Assembly (NCBI GenBank): GCA_039881145.1
Contig: JAYKKI010000095.1
Coordinates: 6,190,501-6,254,500, forward strand
Direction: 5' to 3'
Source of the DNA: Druceiella hillmani
Lineage: Eukaryota > Arthropoda > Insecta > Lepidoptera > Hepialidae
DNA length: 64,000 bases
Positions 45,160 through 55,800 of this stretch are shown piece after piece. Position numbers and translations under genes: made by a program. The notes under the pieces are model-generated. The model saw only the letters and a list, made by a program, of their open reading frames with translations, had not been told where the DNA came from and did not search any database. Within the stretch, counting starts at the first letter, position 1, and each line of letters starts with the position of its first letter.

Positions 45160-45540
45160 TAGATTTTTTGTTTATTTCTCAGTTTGTCTGTTTGTCTATG
45201 CAACCTTCGTCGTGCCAGTTTGTCTGTGCCACCTTTGTTGTGCTAATCCCAGCAACGGCTGGACCAATTTGAAGGTGGTTTTTAGCGATGTATTTAAAGC
45301 AGCTTGGGCCAATATTAATTTCATTTCAATTGGCACACAAATAAAAAGATACGTCAATATTAAGTTTACTTTCATTATGCGTGCTAATATCAGAACGCCA
45401 TCTATTAGGGTTTTAATAAACTTTACGCTCATAGAGTTCCGATAGAAAAAAATTAAAAAAAACACAAAAAAATGCCTAATAACTTTTGTTCCTCCGAAAT
45501 TCACGCGAACGAATTCGCAGATACAGCTAGTTTGTAAATA
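45160..45540 (+). mobile_element. Retroelement-like copy with 'ggctggaccaatttg' motif
   Basis: Opens with tttgtctgtttgtct, has caacggctggaccaatttg, and closes with cacgcgaacgaattcgcaga then tacagctagt. In lepidopteran and other arthropod genomes that head-motif-tail order marks common non-autonomous or 5'-truncated retroelement copies. Frames of 77 and 102 codons overlap it on both strands but do not look like retained RT. Confidence 0.6.
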
Positions 45541-46152
45541 ATTTTAAATTATTAAATATAAAGTTAAATTCGTAAAAACATTTTAGAGAAAGGATTTTAC
45601 CTTCAAGGAAGAACAATTTCTTGGCCATTCTAACATGATGGTAGATAGATAGTGATTTTTACAGCGATCATGGTTACAATACGCTTATATCACTGTTATT
45701 CTAATATTATTATGACACATTAAAAACCATAACATATATATCAAACAAGTTCCAAAGCGAGAAAGAAACGAAAGTTACTTATGTGTTACTTATGTATTTT
45801 ATATAAACTTTTAAAGCATTTTTTACGTAAAAACCGGCAAAATTAAATGTAAAATTGTCAGTTGGTTATTAATTAGTCAACAATTACGCTTATTTTGGTA
45901 TGTAAGTTACTTATACGAAATTTTGAATATCTTATATAAACTTTTAAAGCATTTTTTATATAAAAATCGGCAAAAATAAATGTAAAAACTATCAGTTAGT
46001 TATCAATTAGTTACAAATTACGTTTATTTTGGTATTTAAGTTACTTATATAAAATTTAAAGTATCTTATATGAACTTTTAAAGCATTTTTTTACCCACAA
46101 TTAAATTAAACTACGTGATGTAGTATTATTTCTACTATCTTTAATTTCTTTA

Positions 46153-46193
46153 CCACGACCTAGGTTTCGTTGTATTATAACATCTTCAGGTGG
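46153..46193 (-). ncRNA. Hammerhead-like motif, left arm
   Basis: Minus strand: CCAC, CTGAAGA, one extra T, GTTAT-AAT-ACAAC (one mismatch in stem II), GAAA, CCTAGGTC, GTGG. All catalytic boxes are present. Compared with 35068-35107 it has an added base between the CUGANGA box and stem II, which may lower or abolish activity. Confidence 0.5.
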
Positions 46194-46243
46194 GATATTA
46201 GCAAAGATTATAATCTAAAATAATAGAAATCTTTGCTAATATC

Positions 46244-46284
46244 CCACCTGAAGATGTTGTAATACAACGAAACCTAGGTCGTGG
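46244..46284 (+). ncRNA. Hammerhead-like motif, right arm
   Basis: Plus strand: CCAC (46244-46247), CTGAAGA (46248-46254), extra T, GTTGT-AAT-ACAAC, GAAA (46269-46272), CCTAGGTC (46273-46280), GTGG (46281-46284). Stem II has five perfect pairs and stem I four. Predicted cleavage follows 46280. The self-complementary ACCTAGGT would favour a dimer. Confidence 0.55.
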
Positions 46285-47084
46285 TAAAGAAATTAAAGAT
46301 ATTAGAAATAATACTACATCACGTAGTTTCATTTAATTGTGAAGAATGAATTTCTAAAAAATTAACGCCAAATATATTCAGCATTTTTTTACGTAAATAT
46401 CAGCAAAATTAAATGTAAAAGCTATTAGTTGGCTATCAATTAGTTACAAATTACGCTTATTTTGGTATTTAAGTTACTTATAGAAAATTTAAAGTATCTT
46501 ATATGAACTTTTAAAGCATTTTTTTACGTAAAAATCGGCAAAATTAAATGTAAAAGCTATCAGTTGGCTATCAATTAGTTACAAATTACGCTTATTTTGG
46601 TATTTAAGTTACTTATATAAAATTTAAAGTATCTTATATGAACTTTTAAAGCATTTTTTTACGTAAAAATCGGCAAAATTAAATGTAAAAGCTATTAGTT
46701 GGCTATCAATTAGTTACAAATTACGCTTATTTTGGTATTTAAGTTACTTATATAAAATTTAAAGTATCTTATATGAACTTTTAAAGCATTTTTTTACGTA
46801 AAAATCGGCAAAATTAAATGTAAAAGCTATCAGTTGGCTATCAATTATTTACAAATTACGCTTATTTTGGTATATAAGTTACTTATATAAAATTTAAAGT
46901 ATCTTATATGAACTTTTAAAGCATTTTTTAACTAAAAATCTGCAAAATTAAACGTAAAAACTATCAGTTGGTTATCAATTAGTTACAAATTACGCTTATT
47001 TTGGTATATAAGTTACTTATATAAAATTTAAAATATCTTATATTAACTTTTTAAGCATTTTTTTACGATTTTAAGATTTTCTAA

Positions 47085-47595
47085 ATCAAAAGGGATTTAT
47101 AAGGATTCCGCCTTATAAATCACTCGCTTGCCTATTTGTTCGTCAGTCGTCTTTCTTAGAAACCGCTTAATGCTTAATACATAATGTTGGGCATAATTTT
47201 AAAGGGTTAATAATAAGAGCCTCAAAGTACTTATTTCATTTTAGGCGGTATATCTTCAGGGATATACCAAAAAATATGCAAAAAAGATATGTTCCGCCAG
47301 CCTTATTTCTGAAACTACTAAATCTAAAATTATGAAAAAATAGGATTTTCAGAAAATTGGATAAAGTTTTAAAAAAACTATAGTGATTATTTCAGATCTT
47401 ATAATTTTTTATATATACTCCATGTTTTACGCCTTTGAAAGATATAGTAGGCAATATATTTAAGTTGTGAATACTCAATATTTGTAAATGATTTAATAAA
47501 TTTACAATATACCCTTAAATGTTTGAAAGTGCCGAAATGTGTACGAAACCTTAATGGTGTGAGTTCTACTCGTGCGTAACAGATTTTTTTTTAAA
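47085..47595 (+). mobile_element. Dispersed repeat family B, degenerate full-length copy
   Basis: Head ctaaatcaaaagggat and ggattccgccttataaatc, then tcttagaaaccgcttaatg, ggcggtatatcttcaggg, ttatttctgaaac, gattttcagaaaattgg, and a 3' end tgtacgaaaccttaatggtg with gagttctactcgtgcg in place of the hairpin. Confidence 0.7.
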
Positions 47596-48379
47596 CTGAC
47601 AAACTTATAATAGCTATTTAAAGAAAGAACGCCACGATTTCTATAGCAGCCACGTAGCAAAAAGTTGTTCGAATGGTGCGTTATTGTTATAAAGTAATCA
47701 TAGTATTTCGCCGAAGTTTCAACATTATAATGCTTGGAAATATCTATCTTAAAACAATATACCGAGCTAATATTATAGGAAAAAAACAAAAGTTATGGAA
47801 GTGCTTCAATTTGGTCAGGTTCGGATTTGAGCGTTACAGTAGTAATGTCTATTGCTTTTTATTACAAAACTATGGTCGTGCATTCGAATTATGTAACAAA
47901 AGCGACCACTAAAACGCACGACTGCCACTTAATAATAAAAAATATAAATTTAATGATTTTACACAAACTGTTGGCAATGAAGTAATGCATAATGAAAAGC
48001 AATAAAGAGCTTCATTAAAAATTATCCGCTCCGTTGCCTTTGTCATTAATCTTATTTTTTTAATTTAATTAGTTTTAAGTAAATATTTGCTTTTCATTAT
48101 ATTCAACTTCGTACTCACACTTGAATAAAGGCACATAATTTGTCAAAATAAGTTTTAATTTTGTTATGATAATGAACAAACAGCTGTGACGCACGAACAG
48201 AGTGATAAACATAATACAATTATTATAAATCCAGGTAACTGCCACATATTTGCCTTTGTGACATCTTTTTAATGAACAGTATGTTTTAACTTTATATTAA
48301 AAAGAATTATTTCAGCATTTGTCTGTGTGTTAGACCTAGTGTGTAGTAGAAACATAAATATTTCTTAATTCATCGGTAA
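47596..48379. other. AT-rich DNA, nothing recognised
   Basis: Overlapping frames at 47502-47789 (minus) and 47673-47912 (plus) are not protein-like. Confidence 0.45.
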
Positions 48380-48740
48380 ACTTGTAGCTTTCGACTATCT
48401 GCAGACAGGTTTCTCTGCGGCTCGTATCTTAGTAAATACTTTGTATCTCGAATGGAGTTGGAATCTGTAACGGATACAACAATTTACAAACATGGTCGCG
48501 TTTGGGCTCCACACCTTACATCCGATACAAGTTTTTAAGAGTCTCTGCATTTGGGTATGTCGCGAACGTCTCCGGTCACCGACGGTTAGCAAAAAGCAAT
48601 CGGCTAAAGGATTTCATTATAAATGTGGCAATGAAATCAGTTGGTTTATCGTCGATCTTTACGGAGATAGCGACTAGTTTTTACTCGAATACAGGTCACA
48701 GCTCTTCCAGGGAGAGACAGTGTTTATGGCAAAACCGCTG
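48380..48740. other. GC-balanced block of unknown nature
   Basis: Composition is distinctly less AT-rich, and both strands stay open: 65 codons on the minus strand (48592-48395), and 61 and 79 codons in two plus frames (48492-48677, 48502-48741). None shows a domain, and mutually overlapping open frames reflect low AT content. It may be an eroded coding relic or a conserved non-coding block. Confidence 0.25.
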
Positions 48741-49107
48741 AGGATAAATATTATTAGAAAAGCTGATCAATATTTATGCCTTTTACGCAGAAGTACGGAA
48801 CATGAGAATAGAGTAATATTGTAAAAATGTTCTGATGATAAATGTCATATTTTTCTTCCGCTAAAATGTACTAGTGTCATACTACATTTATCTAATATTG
48901 CTCAAAAAATATTGCAAGGCGTATATTATGCTTATTTATTATTTTTTGTCATTCGAAATGTCGGTGCATACGAGTTTCAATTTCGGGTCCTATATCGTAC
49001 CCTCAGGAGAAATACGTGTAAACAATACAAAGGTCCAAATTAATAAAACTAGTTGTACTTTCATCGTTTTAAATAAAGTTCCTGGTTTCTAAAAATACAA
49101 TAATATG
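48741..49107. other. AT-rich DNA, nothing recognised
   Basis: No feature supported. Confidence 0.45.
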
Positions 49108-49545
49108 GTCTTTGATAGGGTTCCGTAGCCAAATGGCAAAAACGGAACCGTAATAGTTTCCTCCTATCCATCTGTCCGCCTGTCTGTCTGTCCGTATGAT
49201 ACAGCCATTTCACTCGGAGAATATTGGTATTATATAGATGAAATTTGGAAGGTAAGTAGGTCTTTTATGAACTGCCATGCAATGAAACAGTGAAGTTATG
49301 AAAAAAATTAGTTGCGACACTCCATACAACTGAGGGATGAAACAATTTAGTGCTCTTTAGTGTTCCAAAATAACTTTTTTTATTTAAGTCAGTAATTGGT
49401 GAGGTATTAGCTTCTAAAGTCTTAAACTGTTTCCTTCCCCGCCTCAAAATAAATTTTGAACGAAAATAGCTTTGAATAACAGCGGACTTGGTCGATTTTT
49501 TTATAAATCTAATGTCGTTATTTGCGATCATTACACGAGGTGAAG
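49108..49545 (+). mobile_element. Dispersed repeat family A, 3' truncated
   Basis: Opens with gggttccgtagccaaatggc and aaaaacggaacc, followed by ccgcctgtctgtctgtccg, cactcggagaatattggt, gaaatttggaaggtaagtag and aactgagggatgaaac. It lacks the gcgagtccgactcgc hairpin end seen at 6285. Confidence 0.8.
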
Positions 49546-49631
49546 TTTCAAGTTGACTATGAACTTTAATACAATCTCTCGATCTGACTTCATATTACAG
49601 AGCAGACATCATAGAATGATATCATATTATA

Positions 49632-49632
<1 letters not shown>

Positions 49633-49678
<46 letters not shown>
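49633..49678. repeat. (TA)n microsatellite
   Basis: About 22 TA units. Confidence 0.97.
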
Positions 49679-49680
<2 letters not shown>

Positions 49681-50636
49681 TTTATAATAACATGTATGTA
49701 TATAGATGGCTTTCAGAATACTAACAGGTTTTTTTTGGAGTTACAAACGTTCTAGCGCTAGGCCATATGAGCAGGGCAACCTGTTCACACTTGACAGGCG
49801 CAGTTTATTCAGTAGTTTTAGTACCGTTTTATATATTAGGAATTCTATAGTGTAACAATCCTAACCGCAGTTTTTGCCAGCAATTAAAATTGAACAAAGT
49901 TGTTAATGTAATAAAGAGGGAATATTATAAAAGGTCTTATCAGGAAATTCCACATTAATTTATGTCAGTGTGATCACCCCCGATTAATTAATTCGATTAA
50001 GAAAAAGTAAATATTTTAACAAATAGCATTAATATGACATTTATGTCAACTGTGGTGCAGGTAAAATGAAGGGCACGAGGTAAAAAGAAACAAAAGTAAA
50101 CGTTATACTGTAAAACAACGTTTTGGAATTGTTTATAGCCAGTATGTAAATTTTTACGTTTATTATATTTACGTTATTTTTTACGTTTATCGTATTTGTA
50201 AGAATTTTAATTAGTGCAGGTATTACGTGTATTGGCTTTATAAAAGAGGTAACTGTATAAGATATGCTTCTTTCACTGTTTAACTTCGCCGATCCATGTT
50301 TTTCGTCTTTTTTGTTTTTATTGTAACCTTCTTTTTTAAATATCTTTAATGATTCCGTTTTTAAATAGGTTACGATAAAAACAAATATATGACTTCACGT
50401 ATATTTATTTTAAAGTACCTTTTTGGTTTTCAGTAGCTACTACATGGATTAAGGATCAATACGAAAATTGGAAAAATAACACTTATGCAAATACCTCGGC
50501 ATCTGGTTTAATTTTTTTGGAGACTACTTAATTTTGATAATTGAAATTTAATATAGGTGTAGGAAGTAGTAATTCAGTCATATTACGAATAAAAAACTGA
50601 ATTTCAATTTTGGAAAAAAACGTATCATTTTTGAAC
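49679..50636. other. AT-rich DNA, nothing recognised
   Basis: No gene or repeat recognised. Confidence 0.5.
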
Positions 50637-51500
50637 ATATCAACACAATCGAATAACTTTTGAATGTATCAACACAATCGAATAACTTTTGAATGTATCA
50701 ACACAATCGAACACATCGAATAAATATATCGATGTTTCTACATACCGATATTCTTGAACATATCGATATCTTTCTTTCGTATATCGCGAAATATCGATAT
50801 GTCGATAGTTATAGAGATGTCAAATCAATTTTGGAAACAAATTCGGTATGTCGATATTTTTGAACGTATCAATATCGCCCTTCGACATATCGAATAAAAA
50901 TATCGATGCTTCAAAATACCGATATTCTTGAACATATTTAGCAGGTGGAAAAATACGTTAACGTATAAAACGATATAGATCGAATAAATATATGGATGTT
51001 TCTACATACCGATATTCTTGAACATATCGATATCTTTCTTTCGTATATCGCGAAATATCGATATGTCTATAGTTATATACATGTCAAATCAATTTTGGAA
51101 AAACATTCGGTATGTCGATATTTTTTAACGTATCAATATCGCCCTTCGACATATCGAATAAAAATATCGATGCTTCATAATATCGATATTCTTGAACATA
51201 TTTAGCAGGTGGAAAAATACGTTAACGTATAAAACGATATAGATCGAATAAATATATGGATGTTTCTACATACCGATATTCTTGAACATATCGATATCTT
51301 TCTTTCGTATATCGCGAAATATCGATATGTCGATAGTTATAGACATGTCAAATCAATTTTGGAAAAAAATTCAGTATGTCGATATTTTTGAACGTATCAA
51401 TATCGCCCTTCGACATATCGAAGAAAAATATCCATGCTTCATAATATCGATATTCTTGGACATATTTAACAGGTGGAAAATACTTTAACGTATAAAATGT
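50637..51500 (+). repeat. 31-bp array followed by a ~263-bp array rich in CGATA
   Basis: First, gaatgtatcaacacaatcg repeats at about 31-bp steps (50637-50712). Then three ~263-bp units begin with cgaataaatatat at 50717, 50981 and 51244. Every larger unit is packed with atcgat, tatcgata, cgatat and atatcg words, including aaatatcgatatgtcgatag and gtatatcgcgaaatatcg. TATCGATA is the known DREF element and CGATA the BEAF-32 core in Drosophila. Frames inside (50996-51205, 51282-51488) merely translate the repeat. Confidence 0.9.
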
Positions 51501-51719
51501 TCACGTGTGCACATGTAACATAAAACATATGATGAGGAAATGTTTGTGTAATAATAAAATAAAAAATATAGAAATGGGGACTTTTGTAAACAAGGATGCA
51601 AGAAAATGTCATATAAAAATACACCAGGAAAAACATTTTGTATTATACTGACATACATACTATTATATAATTATATCATAAAAACATATAATAATAATAA
51701 CAAATAATAATAACATAAT
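51501..51719. other. AT-rich DNA with a TAA-rich stretch
   Basis: Ataat/aataataa simple sequence at about 51660-51720. Confidence 0.5.
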
Positions 51720-51964
51720 GATTTTACATTGAGGGTGCAAATATTGAAGGTGTTTTCGTTTAAAGTGATTTTCCTCGGAGGGTTTTGGTCTAGCTCTCCC
51801 GCGGTGACCGGTCGTACTGGGAGAGGAGGGATAGGTGGAGGGTCTGGTTTTGATTGCTATTCTGTGTTGTGCTGTGATGTCTTCGTTTGGCTTCAAAATG
51901 TTTCTGTCTCAGTGAGGATTAGTTTAGGCTTTTGTACATACAAATACAATATAAATAAATAAAT
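51720..51964 (+). mobile_element. Probable 3' end of a truncated LINE
   Basis: An isolated GC-rich patch (tcctcggagggttttggtct, agctctcccgcggtgaccgg) grades into tgtctcagtgaggattag and gtacatacaaatac, and ends in aatataaataaataaa, an A-rich repeat tail typical of non-LTR retrotransposon 3' ends. Open frames of 77 codons exist on both strands but neither shows RT motifs. No target duplication was found. Confidence 0.4.
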
Positions 51965-51983
51965 TGTTATACAGAGAAAATAT

Positions 51984-52281
51984 GTGGACTTAACATATGA
52001 GTATACCCCTAATAACGTGGACTTAACATATGAGTATACCCCGAGTGTGAGAAAGAGGGAGTTTTATTTGAATTCTATCAAAAAATAATTCATTTATCAA
52101 CAAATATAAGAAGGAAGGGTTGAAGAGTGGAATTCGAAACAAAAGCCGACCTACCCGCCTGTATTTCTCGCAATTAATGTAAACAAATAAGTAATTCCGC
52201 AAATTAAAGTAAACAAATAAGTAATTAAAGTAAACAAATAAGTAATTCCGCAATTAAAGCAAACAAATAAGTAATTCCGCA
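51984..52281 (+). repeat. Two short tandem repeats
   Basis: gtggacttaacatatgagta occurs at 51984 and 52017 (33-bp step). At 52171-52281 the motif gtaaacaaataagtaattcc appears about four times at 22-31 bp steps with small deletions. Confidence 0.9.
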
Positions 52282-52439
52282 ACCGCGTACTTATTAAAAA
52301 AACAGTTCGTTTCATTTTTCTTGTAAATTTAATTTCTAAACATCTAAGTTTAATGATAATTCTCATTTAAAAATTTACAATTAAAGATAAGTGCCTAACA
52401 ACAATATTTAAGTATTTTTGCAAACACGGTACATTTATT

Positions 52440-52640
52440 ATATAGTCGATCTGTTTCGAATAATAATCATTTCCTATGCGCACTTCCGTTCGATTAGACA
52501 TCGATTATCACAAATCACGCTAAAGTACTGATAATCGGCATAAAATTGACAGGCCAACATCAATAGACACAGCGCTCAACTAAGAGCCGCCGAGAACCTC
52601 CAACGATGAACCGTAAATAGACTGACAAGAATATTCTAAC
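52440..52640. promoter_or_regulatory. GC-richer island, enhancer candidate
   Basis: Contains cgattagacatcgattatc, ctgataatcggc, caacatcaatag, agagccgccgagaacctcc and ggaaatggccacg. Several ATTA/GATA-type cores cluster without any frame. Confidence 0.3.
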
Positions 52641-53489
52641 GTTTTGCAGGAAATGGCCACGTTTTCCTCGTTTCATTAGTGTTTAACACGATATTCTTGT
52701 AAATAATATGACGTAAATACAACATTCCGAATCCGACATTTTCGAACGTCATATTTCCTGCATCATTTGTGTTCTATTGCAAACGTCATTTGTGTTCGAT
52801 AGTTTATCTTATAAACGCCAATGTTATATACGATGAATTCGAGCAATACGCACTTTTCATTAATATGCTAAGTGATATTAAATTGCCTCTAAACACTGTG
52901 ACCTCTTTTTAGCGATCTACCAACATTATTTGAATAGGAATGGGCATGTCTTTGGGCCTATCCTTATTTTGTATATATAATAACATCAACAAAGATTAAA
53001 AAATTAATTGACAGATTGAAGAAGATCTTAAACGATTAATATAGTCGTAATATACGACTTTTCTTATTTAGTATTAAAATTATGTTAATGCTGCCGCCAG
53101 TGCCTATTACTAATTAATTATTACGAGTACTTAAAAGCGTATGATTACTTTTGTCTTATTGCTAGTATCTGACCAAATGGTAATTTGGAACTTTTAGGCA
53201 AGGATTCTTGGTTACTGGATTTTCGAATTTGATCATCAAACATTTGTCTGGTCAGAACTTCGATGTTTAAATTTTAATACTTCGGATGATCATTCTGCAT
53301 ATAATTTAGATAAACAATATAATAAAATAAAGTAAAATTTATTAAATATTATAATTAATCTTTTTGCTGACCAGTGGTCAGTAATAAGCTATAGCAAGAC
53401 GAAGATACCTTTTACCAAAATGTACATATGCGAGTATTTATGTACGTGTAATTAATATAGATTAAAGCAAAATATACTATCATGCTGGC
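52641..53489. other. AT-rich DNA with short regulatory-like words
   Basis: tgcatcatttgtgttctatt and aacgtcatttgtgttcgat (about 52751-52800) form a 20-bp imperfect direct repeat followed by tagtttatcttataaacg. Nothing else seen. Confidence 0.4.
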
Positions 53490-53775
53490 TAGCTGCCAAG
53501 AAACCAGCCTGAAGTTTAAATGTTAAATTTAAAAGCCAATCACGACGCTTAATAAACCAATTTATCTCGGCCACGATCTCGCTTTATCACATTTAAATTA
53601 ATGAATGTTGTAAATATTATAACAAAATATTAAATAATTTGCAATTACACTGGAAATCGGGAATGAGTTTAATATTATTTAAAAGTCAGCCGAAAATTAA
53701 ATGTGCATTTTCGTTTCTTACGTTATGTTATACACACTAATGGTATGTTTAATTATTATTTAATTATTATTTATA
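53490..53775. other. AT-rich DNA with a small GC-richer patch
   Basis: 53535-53600 holds cgcttaataaaccaattt and ttaaattaatgaatg, homeodomain-like, but the patch is too short to call. Confidence 0.35.
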
Positions 53776-55150
53776 TTTTATGGTTTCGTACCTCAAAAGG
53801 AAAAACGGAGCCCGTATAATATCACTAATGGATCCGTCTACCCATCTGTCACGATTTTACGTAGAAACTTAAAATTTTACATAGTAACAAAGCATGTAGA
53901 TCCGCACATATCTCAATTAAATACTTGGGGCAAATTAAGTACTTAAAAAATTTATTCAATGTACGGTGTGAGAATATCGTTTGAAAATACTAGTTAGATA
54001 TGAGCCATACTGGAAAACGTACAAAAATATATTAGTAATAAAGTATTTTAATCCGCACATATCTCAATTAAATACTTGGGGCAAATTAAGTACTTAAAAA
54101 ATTTATTCAATGTACGGTGTGAGAATATCGTTTGAAAATACTAGTTAGATATGAGCCATACTGGAAAACGTACAAAAATATATTAGTAATAAAGTATTTT
54201 AATCCGCACATATCTCAATTAAATACTTGGGGCAAATTAAGTACTTAAAAAATTTATTCAATGTACGGTGTGAGAATATCGTTTGAAAATACTAGTTAGA
54301 TATGAGCCATACTGGAAAACGTACAAAAATATATTAGTAATAAAGTATTTTAATCCGCACATATCTCAATTAAATACTTGGGGCAAATTAAGTACTTAAA
54401 AAATTTATTCCATGTACAGTGTGAGAATATCGTTTGAAAAGACTAGTTAGATATGAGCCATACTGGAAAACGTACAAAAATATATTAGTAATAAAGTATT
54501 TTAATCCGCACATATCTCAATTAAATACTTGGGGCAAATTAAGTACTTAAAAAATTATTCCATGTACAATGTGAGAATATCGTTTGAAAAGACTAGTTAG
54601 ATATGAGCCATACTGGAAAACGTACAAAAATATATTAGTAATAAAGTATTTAAATCCGCACATATCTCAATTAAATACTTGGGGCAAATTAAGTACTTAA
54701 AAAATTTATTCCATGTACAGTGTGAGAATATCGTTTGAAAAGACTAGTTAGATGTGAGCCATACTGGAAAACGTACAAAAATATATATTCTCCTCACCTT
54801 ACTTTTAACATATTGAACATAAAATTATTTAATAAACAGGATTTTAAAAGTCTACCCAAAGATTATAGGAAAACTGTAACGATGATTCCAGATATTATAG
54901 TGTCTGTGATATTCACAATGATACCTATATCCTACCTACTTATTACTATATTAGACAGTATTACTATTATATTAGATAATATTAAACATTCATTGCGCTA
55001 AGTTAAGGGTAAGTCCACATTAGGGTAAGTCCACATTAGTAAGAACTTAAGATTAAATAAAGTGATTTCACTTCAAACGAAGTACATTTTTATATAGTTC
55101 CGAAGTACATCCTTAATACGCAAGTTATATTCGCACTAGACCGGTTTTTG
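53776..55150 (+). mobile_element. Dispersed repeat family B, enlarged by an internal array
   Basis: Head ggtttcgtacctcaaaagg with aaaaacgg, then taatggatccgtctacccat and acgtagaaacttaaaattt. The middle is occupied by a 151-bp array (53901-54786). The rest resumes with ggattttaaaagtctaccc, gatgattccagatattat and agggtaagtccacattag. The end is agttccgaagtac, acgcaagttatattcgcac and tagaccggttttt. Without the array the copy would be close to the usual ~600 bp. The 88-codon frame 54735-55001 is repeat-derived. Confidence 0.85.
53901..54786 (+). repeat. 151-bp tandem array, about 5.9 copies
   Basis: tccgcacatatctc recurs at 53901, 54052, 54203, 54354, 54505 and 54655. The step is exactly 151 bp, apart from one 150-bp unit with a single base deleted from an A/T run. 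The first three units are almost identical; later ones share catgtaca and gaaaagactag variants, showing stepwise growth. The unit itself is part of the host repeat. Confidence 0.97.
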
Positions 55151-55365
55151 TTTAAGATTTGTATCGATCTTCATAATCGCGTAATAACAGGTATAAAATA
55201 GTTGTATCGCATTATATTATATCTAGCTGTAATCATGCGATATTTATTGCCGTGCAAAGACTCGTATTGTTAAGATTTATACAGTTATTTCTGATATAAT
55301 GATTATTTATTATGTTAAAAATAAAAAAATGACTTTAATAAGACTTTCATTTTTTTAAAATATAG

Positions 55366-55800
55366 TCTTTAGGGTTACATAACTTAAACGAAAGAAAGGA
55401 TCCCTTATAAGATTACTTCGTTTTCTGTCTGTCGGTTTGTCTTGGCCCTTTTTCTCAGGGACGCATGGAGGTATCAAGATGAAATTAATATCAAATACTT
55501 AAGTCTATGGTCCCTGGGAGCTGTGAATGTATCAAGCTTCCAAGTCAACGTAATCAAGAAGATTTCTAAATACATGGTTATTTCGCTATTGAGTACTTCC
55601 CGTTGAGTCAACGTCTCACAGCACGAATAAAGAAAAAAAATCGTTAAATTGGAAATCGTTAATTTGTAGTTATATCAAATATTAAAATTTGTTAAATAGT
55701 TTAGTAGGAATATTATGTACCTTTAAATGTTTATAAATGCCTAGATGTGTACAGAAACCTCGTAGTACAAGTTCCACTCGGGTTTGACATGTTTTTTATA
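55366..55800 (+). mobile_element. Dispersed repeat family C
   Basis: tttagggttacataac head, then cttataagattacttcg, ctgtctgtcggtttgtct, tttctcagggacgcatggag, taagtctatggtccctggg, acttcccgttgagtcaacg, and the 3' segment gttccactcgggtttgac. Matches the copy at 19468 in order. Confidence 0.8.

Larger units (their letters stand above)
46095..46379. mobile_element. Palindromic hammerhead-like element, copy 4, with exact empty site
   Basis: 285-bp insert inside the 135-bp array, flanked by a 13-bp direct repeat agcatttttttac (46082-46094 and 46380-46392). This sequence occurs once per array unit, so neighbours show the pre-insertion state. Two arms are inverted around a short AT-rich centre near 46210-46225; each reads outward as ccacctgaagat, stem II, gaaacctaggtcgtgg, aaagaaattaaaga, a stem-loop, ttaattgtg. 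The left end stops at ccacaattaaa, whereas the right continues to aacgccaaatatattc, so the palindrome is asymmetric by about 40 bp. No frame is present. Confidence 0.9.
45771..47060 (+). repeat. 135-bp tandem array, about 9 copies, split by an insertion
   Basis: aagttactta recurs at 45772, 45904, 46038, 46471, 46606, 46741, 46876 and 47010. Steps are 133-135 bp except one of 433 bp. That step equals one 135-bp unit plus 298 bp, the inserted element with its 13-bp target duplication. Units contain cttttaaagcattttttac, gcaaaattaaatgtaaa and attacgcttattttgg. The four units right of the insert are almost identical; those to the left are more diverged. Confidence 0.95.

Noticed and set aside
45196..45504. 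102- and 77-codon frames on opposite strands
   Set aside because: Both overlap a non-coding retroelement-like copy and mirror each other.
51663..51962. 77-codon frames on both strands
   Set aside because: They lie in a probable LINE 3' end with an A-rich tail and show no reverse transcriptase motif.
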